The position numbers were made by a program, and so were the translations under genes. Below, in pieces: positions 25,428-33,899 of a stretch of 64,000 bases of DNA (position 1 is the stretch's first letter; each line of letters starts with the position of its first letter). The stretch covers positions 1,674,001 to 1,738,000 of the forward strand of contig CP148074.1 in NCBI GenBank assembly GCA_037482215.1, in the 5' to 3' direction. The notes under the pieces were generated by a model. That model searched no databases. It saw only the letters and a program-made list of their open reading frames with translations, and was not told where the DNA came from. This stretch comes from Pseudomonas mendocina. GTDB lineage: Bacteria; Pseudomonadota; Gammaproteobacteria; Pseudomonadales; Pseudomonadaceae.

Positions 25428-26875
25428 CGCCAGAAGGCGGGCAGCATCAGTACCAGTACCGTTAGGATCTCTAAGCGGCCCAGCAGCATACCGACCGTTA
25501 GCATCCACTTTGCCGCATCCGGCAGGCTGGCAAAGTTGCCAGCCGGACCAATGACAGGCCCCATCCCCGGGCCTACACCGGATACGGTACTGGCGGCACC
25601 AGTCAAAGCGGTGATCCAGTCCAGCCCGCAGAGCGTCAGCCCCAGTGCCAGAACAGCAATGGTGATACTGAAAAAGAAGGAAAAAGTCAGGATCGAGCGG
25701 ACAATATCTTCATCCAGATTGTGCCGGTTGTACTGCTGTTTGATCACCGCGCGGGGGTGAATCAATAGCATCAAGTTAGCCTTGAGCAGGGTGTAGGCGA
25801 CCTGAAAACGGAAGATCTTCAGCCCGCCTGCCGTGGAGCCAGAGCAGCCGCCGATAAATCCCAGGTAGAAGAACAGCATGCTGGCAAAGCCACCCCACAG
25901 GGTGTAATCACCCAAGGCAAAGCCGGTGGTGGTCATGATTGAGGTGGTATTGAACGCCACATGGCGCAAAGCGTCATACCAAGGCATGTCTGTGGTCAGC
26001 CAGTACCAGGTGCCGAGGATGGCCCACGTACAGAGTAGGATTGTGATCAAACCGCGTACCTGCTGATCACGTAGCAAAGCCTTGAAATTACCGCGTAATA
26101 CACCGGCAAATAGCATGAATGGCAGACTGCCGAGGATCATCAGAACAATAACGACCCAATGCACCGCAGGGGTAGTCCATTTGGCCAGAGACTGATCAGA
26201 TGTGGAAAAACCACCCGTGGAAATGGCTGACATGCTGTGGTTGATTGCATCAAACACACTCATTCCGGCCAGCCATAGCGCTAGAAACCCCAGAGTGCTG
26301 ACGCCAACGTAAGCGGCCACCATATATTTAGCCACCATGTGTGAGCGCGGCATGATCTTTTCGGAGCGGTCAGAGGATTCCGTCTGGAACAGGCGCATCC
26401 CCCCGATGCGCAGCATCGGCAAAATGGCCACCGCCATGGCGATAAAACCGATACCGCCTAGCCAGTGCAGTACAGAACGCCAGATCAGAATACCTGGCGA
26501 CATATCATCCAGGCCCTGCAAAACAGTGGCTCCGGTGGCCGTAATGCCGGACATGCTCTCGAATACAGCATCGGTAACATCCATGTGCTGCGACAGCATA
26601 AAGGGCAGTGAGGCGAACAGTCCTACTAGCACCCAGCTGGATACTGTCAGCAGGTACATATCCCGTGGGCGCAGATGCACATCACGGGCGCGACCATAGA
26701 GCACCATGCCCAGGCCAGACATAAAGGTAATTACGCTGGACCAGAGAAACGGGTTGATCTCATCTGGCCGGGAAAAGATCGTCAGCGTCAGCATTGGGAT
26801 AACCATGCTGATGGAAAGCGTCAGCAAAAATATGCCGTTGATGAATGTAATGATCCGTAGGGTTGGCCAAGCCAT
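25421..26875 (-). CDS. trkH: TrkH-type potassium transporter, copy A
   Basis: Membrane subunit of the Trk potassium uptake system, working with cytoplasmic TrkA (not in this window). 484 residues, ten to twelve hydrophobic segments. The four pore loops of the selectivity filter are visible: SGITATGATVLQGLD, SAISTGGFSTSD, TTTGFALGDY and SGVGPGMGPVIGPAGN. The Ser/Gly-rich block IGGCSGSTAGGLKIFRFQ is typical. Start MAWPTLRIITF. The gene lies 70 bases downstream of a second, clearly related copy on the same strand. Confidence 0.95.
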   Translation of the reverse strand: MAWPTLRIITFINGIFLLTLSISMVIPMLTLTIFSRPDEINPFLWSSVITFMSGLGMVLYGRARDVHLRPRDMYLLTVSSWVLVGLFASLPFMLSQHMDVTDAVFESMSGITATGATVLQGLDDMSPGILIWRSVLHWLGGIGFIAMAVAILPMLRIGGMRLFQTESSDRSEKIMPRSHMVAKYMVAAYVGVSTLGFLALWLAGMSVFDAINHSMSAISTGGFSTSDQSLAKWTTPAVHWVVIVLMILGSLPFMLFAGVLRGNFKALLRDQQVRGLITILLCTWAILGTWYWLTTDMPWYDALRHVAFNTTSIMTTTGFALGDYTLWGGFASMLFFYLGFIGGCSGSTAGGLKIFRFQVAYTLLKANLMLLIHPRAVIKQQYNRHNLDEDIVRSILTFSFFFSITIAVLALGLTLCGLDWITALTGAASTVSGVGPGMGPVIGPAGNFASLPDAAKWMLTVGMLLGRLEILTVLVLMLPAFWRH

Positions 26876-26945
26876 TTAACAAAAGTCCATGTCGTGAAGA
26901 CGAAGCGTTATAGAGTCTAGTCAGGTCAATGTGTTCCGGGGCCAA

Positions 26946-28400
26946 TCAATGCCGCCAGAACGCCCGGGTTAGTAATACCAACACAGTAAGAATTTCTAAG
27001 CGTCCCAGCAGCATGCCGAGGCTGAGCAGCCATTTGGCCGCGTCCGGAAGACTGGCGAAGTTGCCGGCTGGGCCAATAATAGGGCCCATGCCAGGGCCAA
27101 CGTTGCACACGGCGGTCACTGCTCCGGTGAGTGCAGTTGTCCAATCGAGTCCGACGGCAGCCAGTCCCAAGGCGATGACACCGATGGTGATGGCGAAAAA
27201 AAACGAGAAGGTAATCATCGAACGGACGATGTCTTCGTCGATGGTGTGATTGTTGTAGCGCTGTTTGATCACCGCACGGGGGTGTATCAGTTGCTGCAGG
27301 TTGGCTTTGAGCAGGACATAAGCCACCTGTACACGGAAGATTTTCAGTCCTCCGGCAGTTGAGCCAGAGCAGCCGCCGATAAAGGTCAGATAGAAAAACA
27401 GCAAAATCGCGAAGCTGCCCCATGTGGTGTAGTCGCCCAAGGCAAAACCGGTGGTGGTGACGATTGAAGTGACGTTTACCGCCGAAATTCTGAAGGCATC
27501 CAGCCAGCTGTTGTTCGAGTTCAGCCAATACCAAGTGCCGAGAACCAGCCAAGTGACGATCAGGAAGGCCAAAAAACCGCGTACCTGCTGATCCCGGAGC
27601 ATGGCCTTACGATTGCCTCGTATGGTGGCGACATACAAGGTAAATGGCAGGCTGCCGCTGATCATCATGACAACGGCAACCCAGTGCACCGCGGGTTGCT
27701 GCCAATGGGCCAGTGATTGGTCTGAAGTGGAAAAACCACCGGTAGAAATAGACGCCATCGTGTGGTTGATCGCATCGAATGGGCTCATGCCTGCAGCCCA
27801 AAAGGCCAGAAAGCCAATAATCGTCAGCGCCAGGTAAGTGCCCAGGATGTACTTGGCTGCCATATGCGAGCGCGGCATAACCTTTTCACCCCAGTCTGAT
27901 GACTCCGTCTGGAACAAGCGCATGCCACCCACCCGTAGCAGCGGCAGGATGGCCACGGCCATGCCGATAAAACCAATCCCACCGAGCCAGTTCAGCATCG
28001 AGCGCCAGATCAAAATGCCCGGTGAGGCCGTGTCGAGCCCGACCAGAACTGTTGACCCTGTCGTGGTAATACCGGACATCGTCTCAAAGAATGCGTCGGT
28101 GTAGCCCATATGCTGGACCATGGTCAGTGGCAGCGCGGCGAAAATACAGACCACCAGCCAGCTGGCTGTGGTGAGCAGGTACATGTCCCGAGGGCGTAAA
28201 TGGGCTTCTTTCGGACGGCCGGGCAGAATCATGGCAATACCCGCGGCTGCGGTGGCCAGGCTCGACCAGATAAAGGCGTTGAGGTCATCGGTGCGGGAGT
28301 AGACCAGCAGCGTCAGCATGGGGATCAACATGCTGATGGCGAGCGTGATCAGGAATATGCCGAGGATGAAAGCGATAATACGCAGGGTCGGCATGGACAT
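26946..28400 (-). CDS. trkH: TrkH-type potassium transporter, copy B
   Basis: Second TrkH protein, 484 residues from ATG 28400 (an ATG six bases further in is equally possible; a far upstream ATG at 28448 lies over a probable promoter). The filter loops are SGITTTGSTVLVGLD, ASISTGGFSTSD, TTTGFALGDY and CNVGPGMGPIIGPAGN. It matches copy A along the whole length, including the end DAAKW-L-GMLLGRLEILTVLVL, with differences mainly in membrane segments. The first-filter residues differ between the copies (ATGAT versus TTGST), so kinetic or ion-preference differences are possible. Family assignment is firm; the division of labour is inference. Confidence 0.95.
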   Translation of the reverse strand: MSMPTLRIIAFILGIFLITLAISMLIPMLTLLVYSRTDDLNAFIWSSLATAAAGIAMILPGRPKEAHLRPRDMYLLTTASWLVVCIFAALPLTMVQHMGYTDAFFETMSGITTTGSTVLVGLDTASPGILIWRSMLNWLGGIGFIGMAVAILPLLRVGGMRLFQTESSDWGEKVMPRSHMAAKYILGTYLALTIIGFLAFWAAGMSPFDAINHTMASISTGGFSTSDQSLAHWQQPAVHWVAVVMMISGSLPFTLYVATIRGNRKAMLRDQQVRGFLAFLIVTWLVLGTWYWLNSNNSWLDAFRISAVNVTSIVTTTGFALGDYTTWGSFAILLFFYLTFIGGCSGSTAGGLKIFRVQVAYVLLKANLQQLIHPRAVIKQRYNNHTIDEDIVRSMITFSFFFAITIGVIALGLAAVGLDWTTALTGAVTAVCNVGPGMGPIIGPAGNFASLPDAAKWLLSLGMLLGRLEILTVLVLLTRAFWRH

Positions 28401-28552
28401 GAGTGGGCCCGGTGGCTGGTTGCAGTGGGCGCATTCTACCCTTCCCATGGTTGCCTTTGCAGCTATCGCTTTATGGCGCTTTACAAGCGTTTGGCGATGA
28501 ATAAAATTGTGCGCCTGCGCCGGAGCTCTCCGGTTTCTGAGTCGACCACATC

Positions 28553-28924
28553 ATGTCTGATAACAATCCGTGTCTCACGTGCGGTGCATGCTGCGCGTTT
28601 TTTCGTGTGTCTTTTTTCTGGGGTGAGTGCCAGTCCGCAGGTGGAACCGTGCCGGATGACAAGGTGGTGCAGATCAGTCCGCATCGTGTCGCTATGATCG
28701 GTACGGATGCCAAGCCGGTGCGTTGCACGGCCTTGATGGGTACTGTTGGTGAGGGCGTGCGATGCACCCTGTACGAGCACCGTTCGACACCTTGCCGCGA
28801 GTTTGAGGCGTCTTGGGTTGATGGGGTGCATAACCCCCGTTGTGATGATGCACGCCGCGCCCATGGTTTGCCGCCGTTGACGCCACCGCAGCAGCCGGAG
28901 ATGTCTCCGGATCGTGTGGCTTGA
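28553..28924 (+). CDS. YkgJ family cysteine-cluster protein
   Basis: 123 residues with the YkgJ-type metal-binding cluster. Cysteines appear as PCLTCGACCAFF near the start (C7, C10, C13, C14), C61-type in KPVRCTALMG, RCTLYEHRSTPCREFE and PRCDDARRAHG. The C-x2-C-x2-CC and C-x3-Y-x4-R-x-x-x-C-R-x-F pattern is characteristic and may hold zinc or an iron-sulfur cluster. Function unknown in most bacteria. It is transcribed away from trkH copy B. Confidence 0.9.
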   Translation: MSDNNPCLTCGACCAFFRVSFFWGECQSAGGTVPDDKVVQISPHRVAMIGTDAKPVRCTALMGTVGEGVRCTLYEHRSTPCREFEASWVDGVHNPRCDDARRAHGLPPLTPPQQPEMSPDRVA

Positions 28925-28968
28925 GCCTAATAGGGCTGACATTCGGGAATTTTGTCCGAGTGTGGTGT

Positions 28969-29005
28969 TCAGGTATTAGAATGATGCAATTTCTCTGATA
29001 CCTGA
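28969..29005 (+). repeat. Inverted repeat before the nitroreductase gene
   Basis: TCAGGTAT at 28969-28976 and its complement ATACCTGA at 28998-29005, 21 bases apart, ending eight bases before the ATG at 29014. It would fold over the ribosome binding region in RNA or could serve as a split operator. Confidence 0.4.
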
Positions 29006-29013
29006 GGTTTCCA

Positions 29014-29568
29014 ATGGATGCTCTTGTTGCGCTGACTGACCGGGTTTCGGTTCCGCGCTTAGTTGCGCCTGCTCCTGATGCAGCGCAGCGTGAATTGCTT
29101 TTTCAAGCTGCTTTACGTGCGCCGGACCATGGTCAACTGAAGCCTTGGCGTTTTCTGATCATTGAAGGCGAAGGGCTGGTTCAGCTAGGCGAGCTGTTTG
29201 CGGCATCACTGCCGGTGGACAGCGCCCCGGAGCTTCTCAACAAAGCCCGGAATATGCCATTGCGTGCACCCTTGATGGTGGTTGTCATTGCTTCTGTCAC
29301 CGAGGGCCACAAGGTTCCGGTACAGGAGCAAGTGCTGGCCGCAGGTTGTGCCGCTCATGCCATGTTGTTGGCGGCCCATGCTCAAGGCATCGGGGCGGTT
29401 TGGCGTACAGGGGATATGGCCTATAACCCGAATGTGCTTACAGGTCTGGGATTGCAGGCCAACGAGCAACTGGTGGGCTATCTCTATCTTGGAACGCCTG
29501 AGAAAGAGCCGAGAACTGCTCCTCGGCCCGATATCACACCGTTTGTTAAAGCGTGGCCGCTGGTTTAA
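29014..29568 (+). CDS. Nitroreductase family protein (YdjA-like)
   Basis: FMN-dependent nitroreductase-fold oxidoreductase, 184 residues, the size of the minimal E. coli YdjA type. Visible flavin-site elements: RAPDHGQLKPWRFLIIEGEG near residue 35, APLMVVVIASVTEGHKVP, and the C-terminal GIGAVWRTGDMAYNPNV with LVGYLYLGTPEKEPRTAPRPD. Natural substrate unknown. Its 3' end overlaps the convergent histidine kinase gene by 23 bases. Confidence 0.92.
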   Translation: MDALVALTDRVSVPRLVAPAPDAAQRELLFQAALRAPDHGQLKPWRFLIIEGEGLVQLGELFAASLPVDSAPELLNKARNMPLRAPLMVVVIASVTEGHKVPVQEQVLAAGCAAHAMLLAAHAQGIGAVWRTGDMAYNPNVLTGLGLQANEQLVGYLYLGTPEKEPRTAPRPDITPFVKAWPLV

Positions 29569-30877
29569 GCGGCAGCCGCAACGTCGCGATAAAACCACCT
29601 GCAGCATGGTTGGCCAGGATCAACTGGCCGCCATGCCGCTCAGCTGCACGACGGGCTATTGCTAACCCAAGTCCATGACCATTGGCGCCTTGATCCGGTG
29701 CACGGAAGAAGGGTTCGTGAAGGCGCGCCAGGTGTTCTTCAGCGACGCCAGGGCCGTGATCGCGGACGCTTAAGCGGATCTCGTCACCCTCTTGGCGAGC
29801 TATCAGTTCAATCGGTTTATCAGTCGGGCTGAAGCGCAGGGCGTTGCGCAGGAGATTCTCCATGGCGCGCTGGAGCATATCTGGCCAGCCTGAAAGTGCC
29901 AGATGTGCTTCACTCTCGACACGTATTTGCTGCTCAGGTGCCTCAATGCGGGCATCCTCTTGCAGCTTACTGAGCATCTCGCGTACGTGGATGGTTTGGA
30001 TGCTGCCGGGCTCCGCATCCAGCCGGGCCAATGCCAGGATTTCACTAATCAGTGCTTCCAGGCGGTCACATTCTTGGGTCAGACGCGGCCAGTACTTTTC
30101 GCGTTCGGCCGGATCGGCTCTCTCACTCAGCGCCAGGGCTATACGCAGCCGAGCTAAAGGTGAGCGCAGCTCGTGTGATACATCGCGCAGCAGCTGCCGC
30201 TGGCTGCCAATCAGCCCCTGTACCCGTTCGCCCATGCGGTTAAAGTCGGCAGCTAGAGTGCCCAACTCGTCCCGTCGTTTGGCCAGCTCTGCCAGGCTGC
30301 TCTGCTGGTAGGCGGTTTGTCCCAGATCATGCACGGCGCCGCGCAAGCGATTGAGAGGGCGGGTGATGGAGAGGGTCAGCCACAAACTAATCAGGGTTAC
30401 CACCAGCAAGGCAATGCAGATTGCACTAACAGGCCAGAGCAGGCTTTGCCGCTGCCATTCAAGCACCTCTGGCATTGGGATGCGGTAGATGAAAAGGTAC
30501 GTTTCACCGGTCTGGGGACTGGTGTAATCCAGACTCAGTCGCCGCCAAGGCAGGCGTTTTTCATTACGGTGCCGGGCCTCATAGGCGGCTGCCCGTGGCG
30601 GGAAGGTGCCTTTGACAACGGGGGCGCCGTTCTCGTCCAGAACCTGAACATCAACCCGATGCTCACGCTTGCGTTGTTCCAGCAGGTTCTGTGAGTCCTT
30701 GGGGCCATTATTTTCGTAGTGCTGCGTCCACTGCTCGGCAAGCCCCTTGAGTGCAGGGTGCTGGCTAAGCAACCAGGCGTCTTGATTGATAACACGCCCA
30801 AGCAGGAGTGAAAAACCGGCGGCAAGGGCGATGGCCAGCCAAAAGCTTGCAAAAACACGCCAGAAAAGTGAACGCAC
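29546..30877 (-). CDS. CpxA-like sensor histidine kinase
   Basis: Inner-membrane sensor kinase of 443 residues starting at GTG 30877 behind GAAGGAG. Membrane segments at about 7-27 and 148-170 flank a periplasmic sensor of about 120 residues. HAMP follows (ITRPLNRLRGAVHDLG). The phospho-accepting His is H235 in LLRDVSHELRSPLARLRIAL. ATPase motifs: NLLRNALRFSP, DHGPGV, FFRAPDQGANGHGLGLAI. It is the last gene of an operon with a response regulator and a Spy/CpxP-type protein and would phosphorylate that regulator. A strong terminator lies just before its start, so its expression may be limited. Confidence 0.93.
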   Translation of the reverse strand: MRSLFWRVFASFWLAIALAAGFSLLLGRVINQDAWLLSQHPALKGLAEQWTQHYENNGPKDSQNLLEQRKREHRVDVQVLDENGAPVVKGTFPPRAAAYEARHRNEKRLPWRRLSLDYTSPQTGETYLFIYRIPMPEVLEWQRQSLLWPVSAICIALLVVTLISLWLTLSITRPLNRLRGAVHDLGQTAYQQSSLAELAKRRDELGTLAADFNRMGERVQGLIGSQRQLLRDVSHELRSPLARLRIALALSERADPAEREKYWPRLTQECDRLEALISEILALARLDAEPGSIQTIHVREMLSKLQEDARIEAPEQQIRVESEAHLALSGWPDMLQRAMENLLRNALRFSPTDKPIELIARQEGDEIRLSVRDHGPGVAEEHLARLHEPFFRAPDQGANGHGLGLAIARRAAERHGGQLILANHAAGGFIATLRLPLKPAATL

Positions 30878-30900
30878 GGCAACTCCTTCAGCAACACATG

Positions 30901-30933
30901 AAAAAGGCCCGTCACACGAAGAGTGTGACGGGC
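30901..30933 (-). terminator. Intrinsic terminator between spy and the kinase gene
   Basis: GCCCGTCACAC at 30907-30917 pairs perfectly with GTGTGACGGGC at 30923-30933, five-base loop. On the minus strand the stem is followed by five T (bases 30905-30901). It lies between the spy stop and the kinase start, inside what otherwise looks like one operon. Confidence 0.85.
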
Positions 30934-30952
30934 TTTGGGTTAAACCCGAAAT

Positions 30953-31363
30953 TTACTGGGCTTTTTTGTCCTTCTCAGCTTTCCACGCTTCAAACTCCAA
31001 GCGTTCGGCGCGGCGCTCCTGCATTTGCTTTTGACGCTCGTCAAACGCTTTTTGCTGCTCGGGCGTGAGTACGGCACGGATCGCACTTTGCTGTTTGTCA
31101 CGGGCCGCTTTCAGTTCATCCTCCATCGCTTTCTTATCAGCGGCAGAAAGCTTTTCCAGGTAGCGCTGGGTGATTTCGTGCCGGGATTTCATACCTTCTG
31201 CCATGGCTTGGCGAACGGTGCGGTTCTGTTCGCGGCTGAGGTCCAGCTCTTTATCGAAGCGAGGGCCAAAGTCGCCGCCGCGGTGGTGACCACCTTCTGG
31301 CATGGCCATGGCCAGTGCTGGCAGGGTCAGGACAATCAGGGCAGCGGTAAGGGTCTTGCGCAT
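30953..31363 (-). CDS. Spy/CpxP family periplasmic protein
   Basis: Periplasmic stress chaperone or kinase-modulating protein, 136 residues. Signal peptide 1-20 (LTAALIVLTLPALAMA). The rest is helical and strongly charged, with two LTxxQ-like family positions: SREQNRTVRQAMAEGM and LTPEQQKAFDERQKQM. In E. coli CpxP binds the CpxA sensor and holds it off; the neighbouring CpxA-like kinase suggests the same feedback here (inference). A CpxR-like box lies about 83 bases upstream of its start. Confidence 0.88.
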   Translation of the reverse strand: MRKTLTAALIVLTLPALAMAMPEGGHHRGGDFGPRFDKELDLSREQNRTVRQAMAEGMKSRHEITQRYLEKLSAADKKAMEDELKAARDKQQSAIRAVLTPEQQKAFDERQKQMQERRAERLEFEAWKAEKDKKAQ

Positions 31364-31445
31364 GGTGTTTCTCCTTCTCTGAGCCCGGTGGATAACCGGA
31401 TGAGCTCAGTTTAGGGCGGTCAAGGTCAAGCGCAGTCAGGGCTGA

Positions 31446-31461
31446 GTAAAGCTTTGGTAAA
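31446..31461 (+). promoter_or_regulatory. CpxR-type box upstream of spy
   Basis: GTAAA at 31446-31450, six bases, and GTAAA at 31457-31461 match the direct-repeat CpxR consensus GTAAA-N(4-8)-GTAAA known from enterics and used in P. aeruginosa. It lies between the regulator stop and the spy start, and points to activation of spy by the regulator encoded immediately upstream. Confidence 0.6.
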
Positions 31462-31468
31462 GAGCGTG

Positions 31469-32146
31469 TTAAACCGCGTAGTAATAGCCCCGGCTGCGCA
31501 GTGCCAGAATGCGCTGGCGGCCATCGCTGTGCGGGCCGAGCTTTTTGCGCAGGTTGCTGACATGCATGTCCAAGCTGCGGTCGTACAGGGTGAGCTTACG
31601 GCCTAGGGCCAGTTGCGCCAGCACCTGTTTATCCACGGGTTCACCGGGTTGCTGGAGCAGGGCCTCAAGAATGCGACTTTCGGACAGCGTCAGGGTCACC
31701 TCATGCTCACCAATGCTGACCGTGCCCCGTGCCTGGCTGTAGTGCAGATCACCCAGGTCAAACTGGCTGTTCTGCACAGGGCTGTGGCTGCGGCGCAAGA
31801 CGGCGCGTAAGCGAGCGGTCAGCTCGCGTGGGTCACAGGGCTTGGCTAAGTAATCATCGGCCCCTAGCTCAAGCCCGAGGATGCGGTCTAAGGGTTCTCC
31901 CCGGGCAGAGAGCATAACTACAGGGAGCTCTGGGTAGTCGCTGCGTAGCTTTTTCAGCAATTCCAGGCCGCTGCCGTCCGGAAGCATGACATCCAGCACG
32001 ACAGCTTCTGGCGTAACCCCTGCCAACATTTGGCGGGCGCTTGCACCGTCATGGCAGGCATTGACTTGAAATCCCTCCTGAGTGAGCCAGCTGCTCAGGA
32101 GTTCGCACAGTTCAACGTCGTCATCAATCAGTAGCAGGTTAGTCAT
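31469..32146 (-). CDS. cpxR: CpxR-like OmpR family response regulator
   Basis: 225 residues. Receiver domain: acidic pocket DDD (8-10), phospho-acceptor D52 in VVLDVMLPDGSG, Lys in DDYLAKP. C-terminal winged helix of the OmpR/PhoB type (VTLTLSESRILEALLQQPGEPVDKQVLAQLALGRKLTLYDRSLDMHVSNLRKKLG). This sequence, the downstream Spy/CpxP gene and the CpxA-like kinase define a Cpx-type envelope-stress system; in P. aeruginosa the equivalent CpxR activates mexAB-oprM. The gene symbol follows that synteny. Confidence 0.9.
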   Translation of the reverse strand: MTNLLLIDDDVELCELLSSWLTQEGFQVNACHDGASARQMLAGVTPEAVVLDVMLPDGSGLELLKKLRSDYPELPVVMLSARGEPLDRILGLELGADDYLAKPCDPRELTARLRAVLRRSHSPVQNSQFDLGDLHYSQARGTVSIGEHEVTLTLSESRILEALLQQPGEPVDKQVLAQLALGRKLTLYDRSLDMHVSNLRKKLGPHSDGRQRILALRSRGYYYAV

Positions 32147-32149
32147 GGG

Positions 32150-32533
32150 TCAGTTGAGCCACTCTCGGCGTGTACGGCGGCCGCCGCGCAGCAATGCACC
32201 AATGATGACGCCTAGCAGGGCCGAGCCTGCGCCGATTGCGTACCAGGTTTGCTGTTCAGTGATTAGTGGTGGTGGAGCACTGTCAGCTTGAGCTTGCTTA
32301 AGCTGTTGGCGCAGTCGCTGGTTCTCGTTGCGCTCGGCCAGTAACTGGGCCTCTTGTTCAGCGGTTTGTTTTTGCAGCTGTACTTCCAGTGCCGAAGGTG
32401 CTGGCGCTGCTGGGGCTGTTGCCACTGGCAGCGCCGCAGAGGGGATTTCAGATGGTGCAGGAGCCGCTTCTTCCGCGAGCGTTGCGCAAGGAGCAGATAA
32501 AGCAGTTAGCAAAATCAGTGAACCTAATCGCAT
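32150..32533 (-). CDS. Hypothetical signal-peptide membrane protein
   Basis: 127 residues of unknown function, three bases from the cpxR start on the same strand. Signal peptide about 1-20 (ILLTALSAPCATLAEE), an Ala/Pro-rich stretch (21-48), a coiled coil (about 50-85, Gln/Glu/Arg-rich: LQKQTAEQEAQLLAERNENQRLRQQLKQAQ), then a membrane segment (AIGAGSALLGVIIGALLRGG) and a short Arg-rich cytoplasmic tail. This layout resembles SH3-domain-lacking relatives of TIGR04211/YgiM proteins, but I cannot assign a family with confidence. Confidence 0.8.
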   Translation of the reverse strand: MRLGSLILLTALSAPCATLAEEAAPAPSEIPSAALPVATAPAAPAPSALEVQLQKQTAEQEAQLLAERNENQRLRQQLKQAQADSAPPPLITEQQTWYAIGAGSALLGVIIGALLRGGRRTRREWLN

Positions 32534-32574
32534 CGGAAATCCTTATTTTTCTGTAATTGGCAGACGTCAGGGAA

Positions 32575-32874
32575 TTACGGCAATACGAGTTTGAATGGTT
32601 TAACCACGACCGAGCTGTATACCCCAGCAGCACGATAAGGGTCAGCATCTGCCCACTGCTGAGCAGCAATTAGGGAGTCGAACTCAGCCACTATCAGGCT
32701 GCCGGAGAAGCCAGCAGGGCCTGGGTCGTTGCTGTCTACTGCTGGGTGAGGGCCCGCAATCAGCAGGCGGCCTTCAGATTTCAGTTGCTCAAGGCGGGCC
32801 AGATGAGCAGGGCGAGCATCCAGTCGGCTTTGCAGTGAGTTTTCGGCATCGGTAGCAATGATTGCGTAGAACAT
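32575..32874 (-). CDS. yciI: YciI family protein
   Basis: Small ferredoxin-like fold protein, 99 residues. Family features: [43 protein letters not shown] with the conserved R-x-x-H and G-P, and [30 protein letters not shown] with the D-P-Y motif. Active-site His and Asp (H29-type and D-P-Y) suggest an unknown enzymatic role. First gene of the leftward cluster leading to the Cpx-like system. Confidence 0.93.
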   Translation of the reverse strand: MFYAIIATDAENSLQSRLDARPAHLARLEQLKSEGRLLIAGPHPAVDSNDPGPAGFSGSLIVAEFDSLIAAQQWADADPYRAAGVYSSVVVKPFKLVLP

Positions 32875-33022
32875 CTCAGTCCTTAAATCGTTGAGTGCCA
32901 GTCCGCAGGCCTAAATACAGGTTGCCAGACATTAGCTTGTCGGAGAAATGGTGCGGTGGGCCAGCAAGAATCCTGATCTGCCTGCATAATAACAAACATG
33001 AATGACTGGAAAAGTGTTCCTT

Positions 33023-33886
33023 ATGGAAGTTGATTTGCATTGCCACAGTACCGCCTCAGACGGTTCGCTCAGCCCTACGGCGCTGGTCACCCGTGCCCAT
33101 GAGCGCGGAGTGCGCGTGCTGGCCTTGACAGATCATGACACGATTGAAGGGTTGGACGAGGCGGCTGCGGCGGCTTCGAGGCTCGGCATCGAGTTGGTCA
33201 ATGGCATTGAGCTGTCTTGTACCTGGGGCGGCGCCACTATCCATGTTTTGGGATACGACTTTTCCCCTGATGCTCCTGCGTTACAAGCTGCCATAACCGA
33301 GCTACACGAGGGGCGCTGGTTACGCGCGGCTGAAATTGCCAAACGGTTAGCTGGTAAAGGAATGCCGGGGGCATTAGAGGGGGCGCGTGAGATTCAGCAA
33401 ACCTTAGGTGACAGCGGTAATGCACCTGCACGCCCTCATTTCGCAGATTTTTTGGTGCGTGAGGGGTATGTTAAAGACCGCGCCGAGGCTTTTCGCAAAT
33501 GGTTGGGCGCTGGCAAACTTGGCGATGTGAAGCAGCATTGGCCGGAGTTGGCGCAAACGGTCGATACCTTACGTCGCTCAGGGGCTTGGGTCAGTTTGGC
33601 TCACCCTTGGCATTACGATTTCACCCGCAGTAAAAGGCGGAAGCTGGTGGCAGATTTCGTCGCCGCGGGTGGTCATGCATTAGAAGTGGTTAATGGGATG
33701 CAGCCTGCTGAGCAGGTCGGAACGTTAACCATTCTGGCGCGAGAATTCGGTATGTTCGTGAGTGCTGGTAGCGACTTCCACGGGCCGGGGCAGTGGTCAG
33801 AGTTGGGCATGTATCGCCCGGTGCCTGATGATTTGCCGCTGTTGTCGGGACGTTTTCGCCAGGTTAAACAACCCATAGCAATCTGA
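33023..33886 (+). CDS. PHP-domain phosphoesterase (RNase AM/TrpH type)
   Basis: Metal-dependent phosphoesterase of the polymerase-and-histidinol-phosphatase family; E. coli relatives remove 5' nucleotides from 3'-5' adenosine bisphosphate or RNA ends. 287 residues from ATG 33023. Metal-binding motifs: VDLHCHSTASDG (HxH), LTDHDTIEG, ELSCTW with Glu, ARPHFADF, LAHPWHYDF and GSDFHGPGQ. The alternative start at 33002 is rejected because a CATAAT -10-like sequence lies just before it and no RBS fits. Upstream of the Sua5-like gene by 13 bases. Confidence 0.92.
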   Translation: MEVDLHCHSTASDGSLSPTALVTRAHERGVRVLALTDHDTIEGLDEAAAAASRLGIELVNGIELSCTWGGATIHVLGYDFSPDAPALQAAITELHEGRWLRAAEIAKRLAGKGMPGALEGAREIQQTLGDSGNAPARPHFADFLVREGYVKDRAEAFRKWLGAGKLGDVKQHWPELAQTVDTLRRSGAWVSLAHPWHYDFTRSKRRKLVADFVAAGGHALEVVNGMQPAEQVGTLTILAREFGMFVSAGSDFHGPGQWSELGMYRPVPDDLPLLSGRFRQVKQPIAI

Positions 33887-33899
33887 TCAGGGATCGAGC

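Noticed and set aside
26926..27552. A 208-residue open frame inside trkH copy B in another frame.
   Set aside because: Composition is His/Arg/Cys-rich and shadow-like, and it lies within an intact conserved membrane protein gene.
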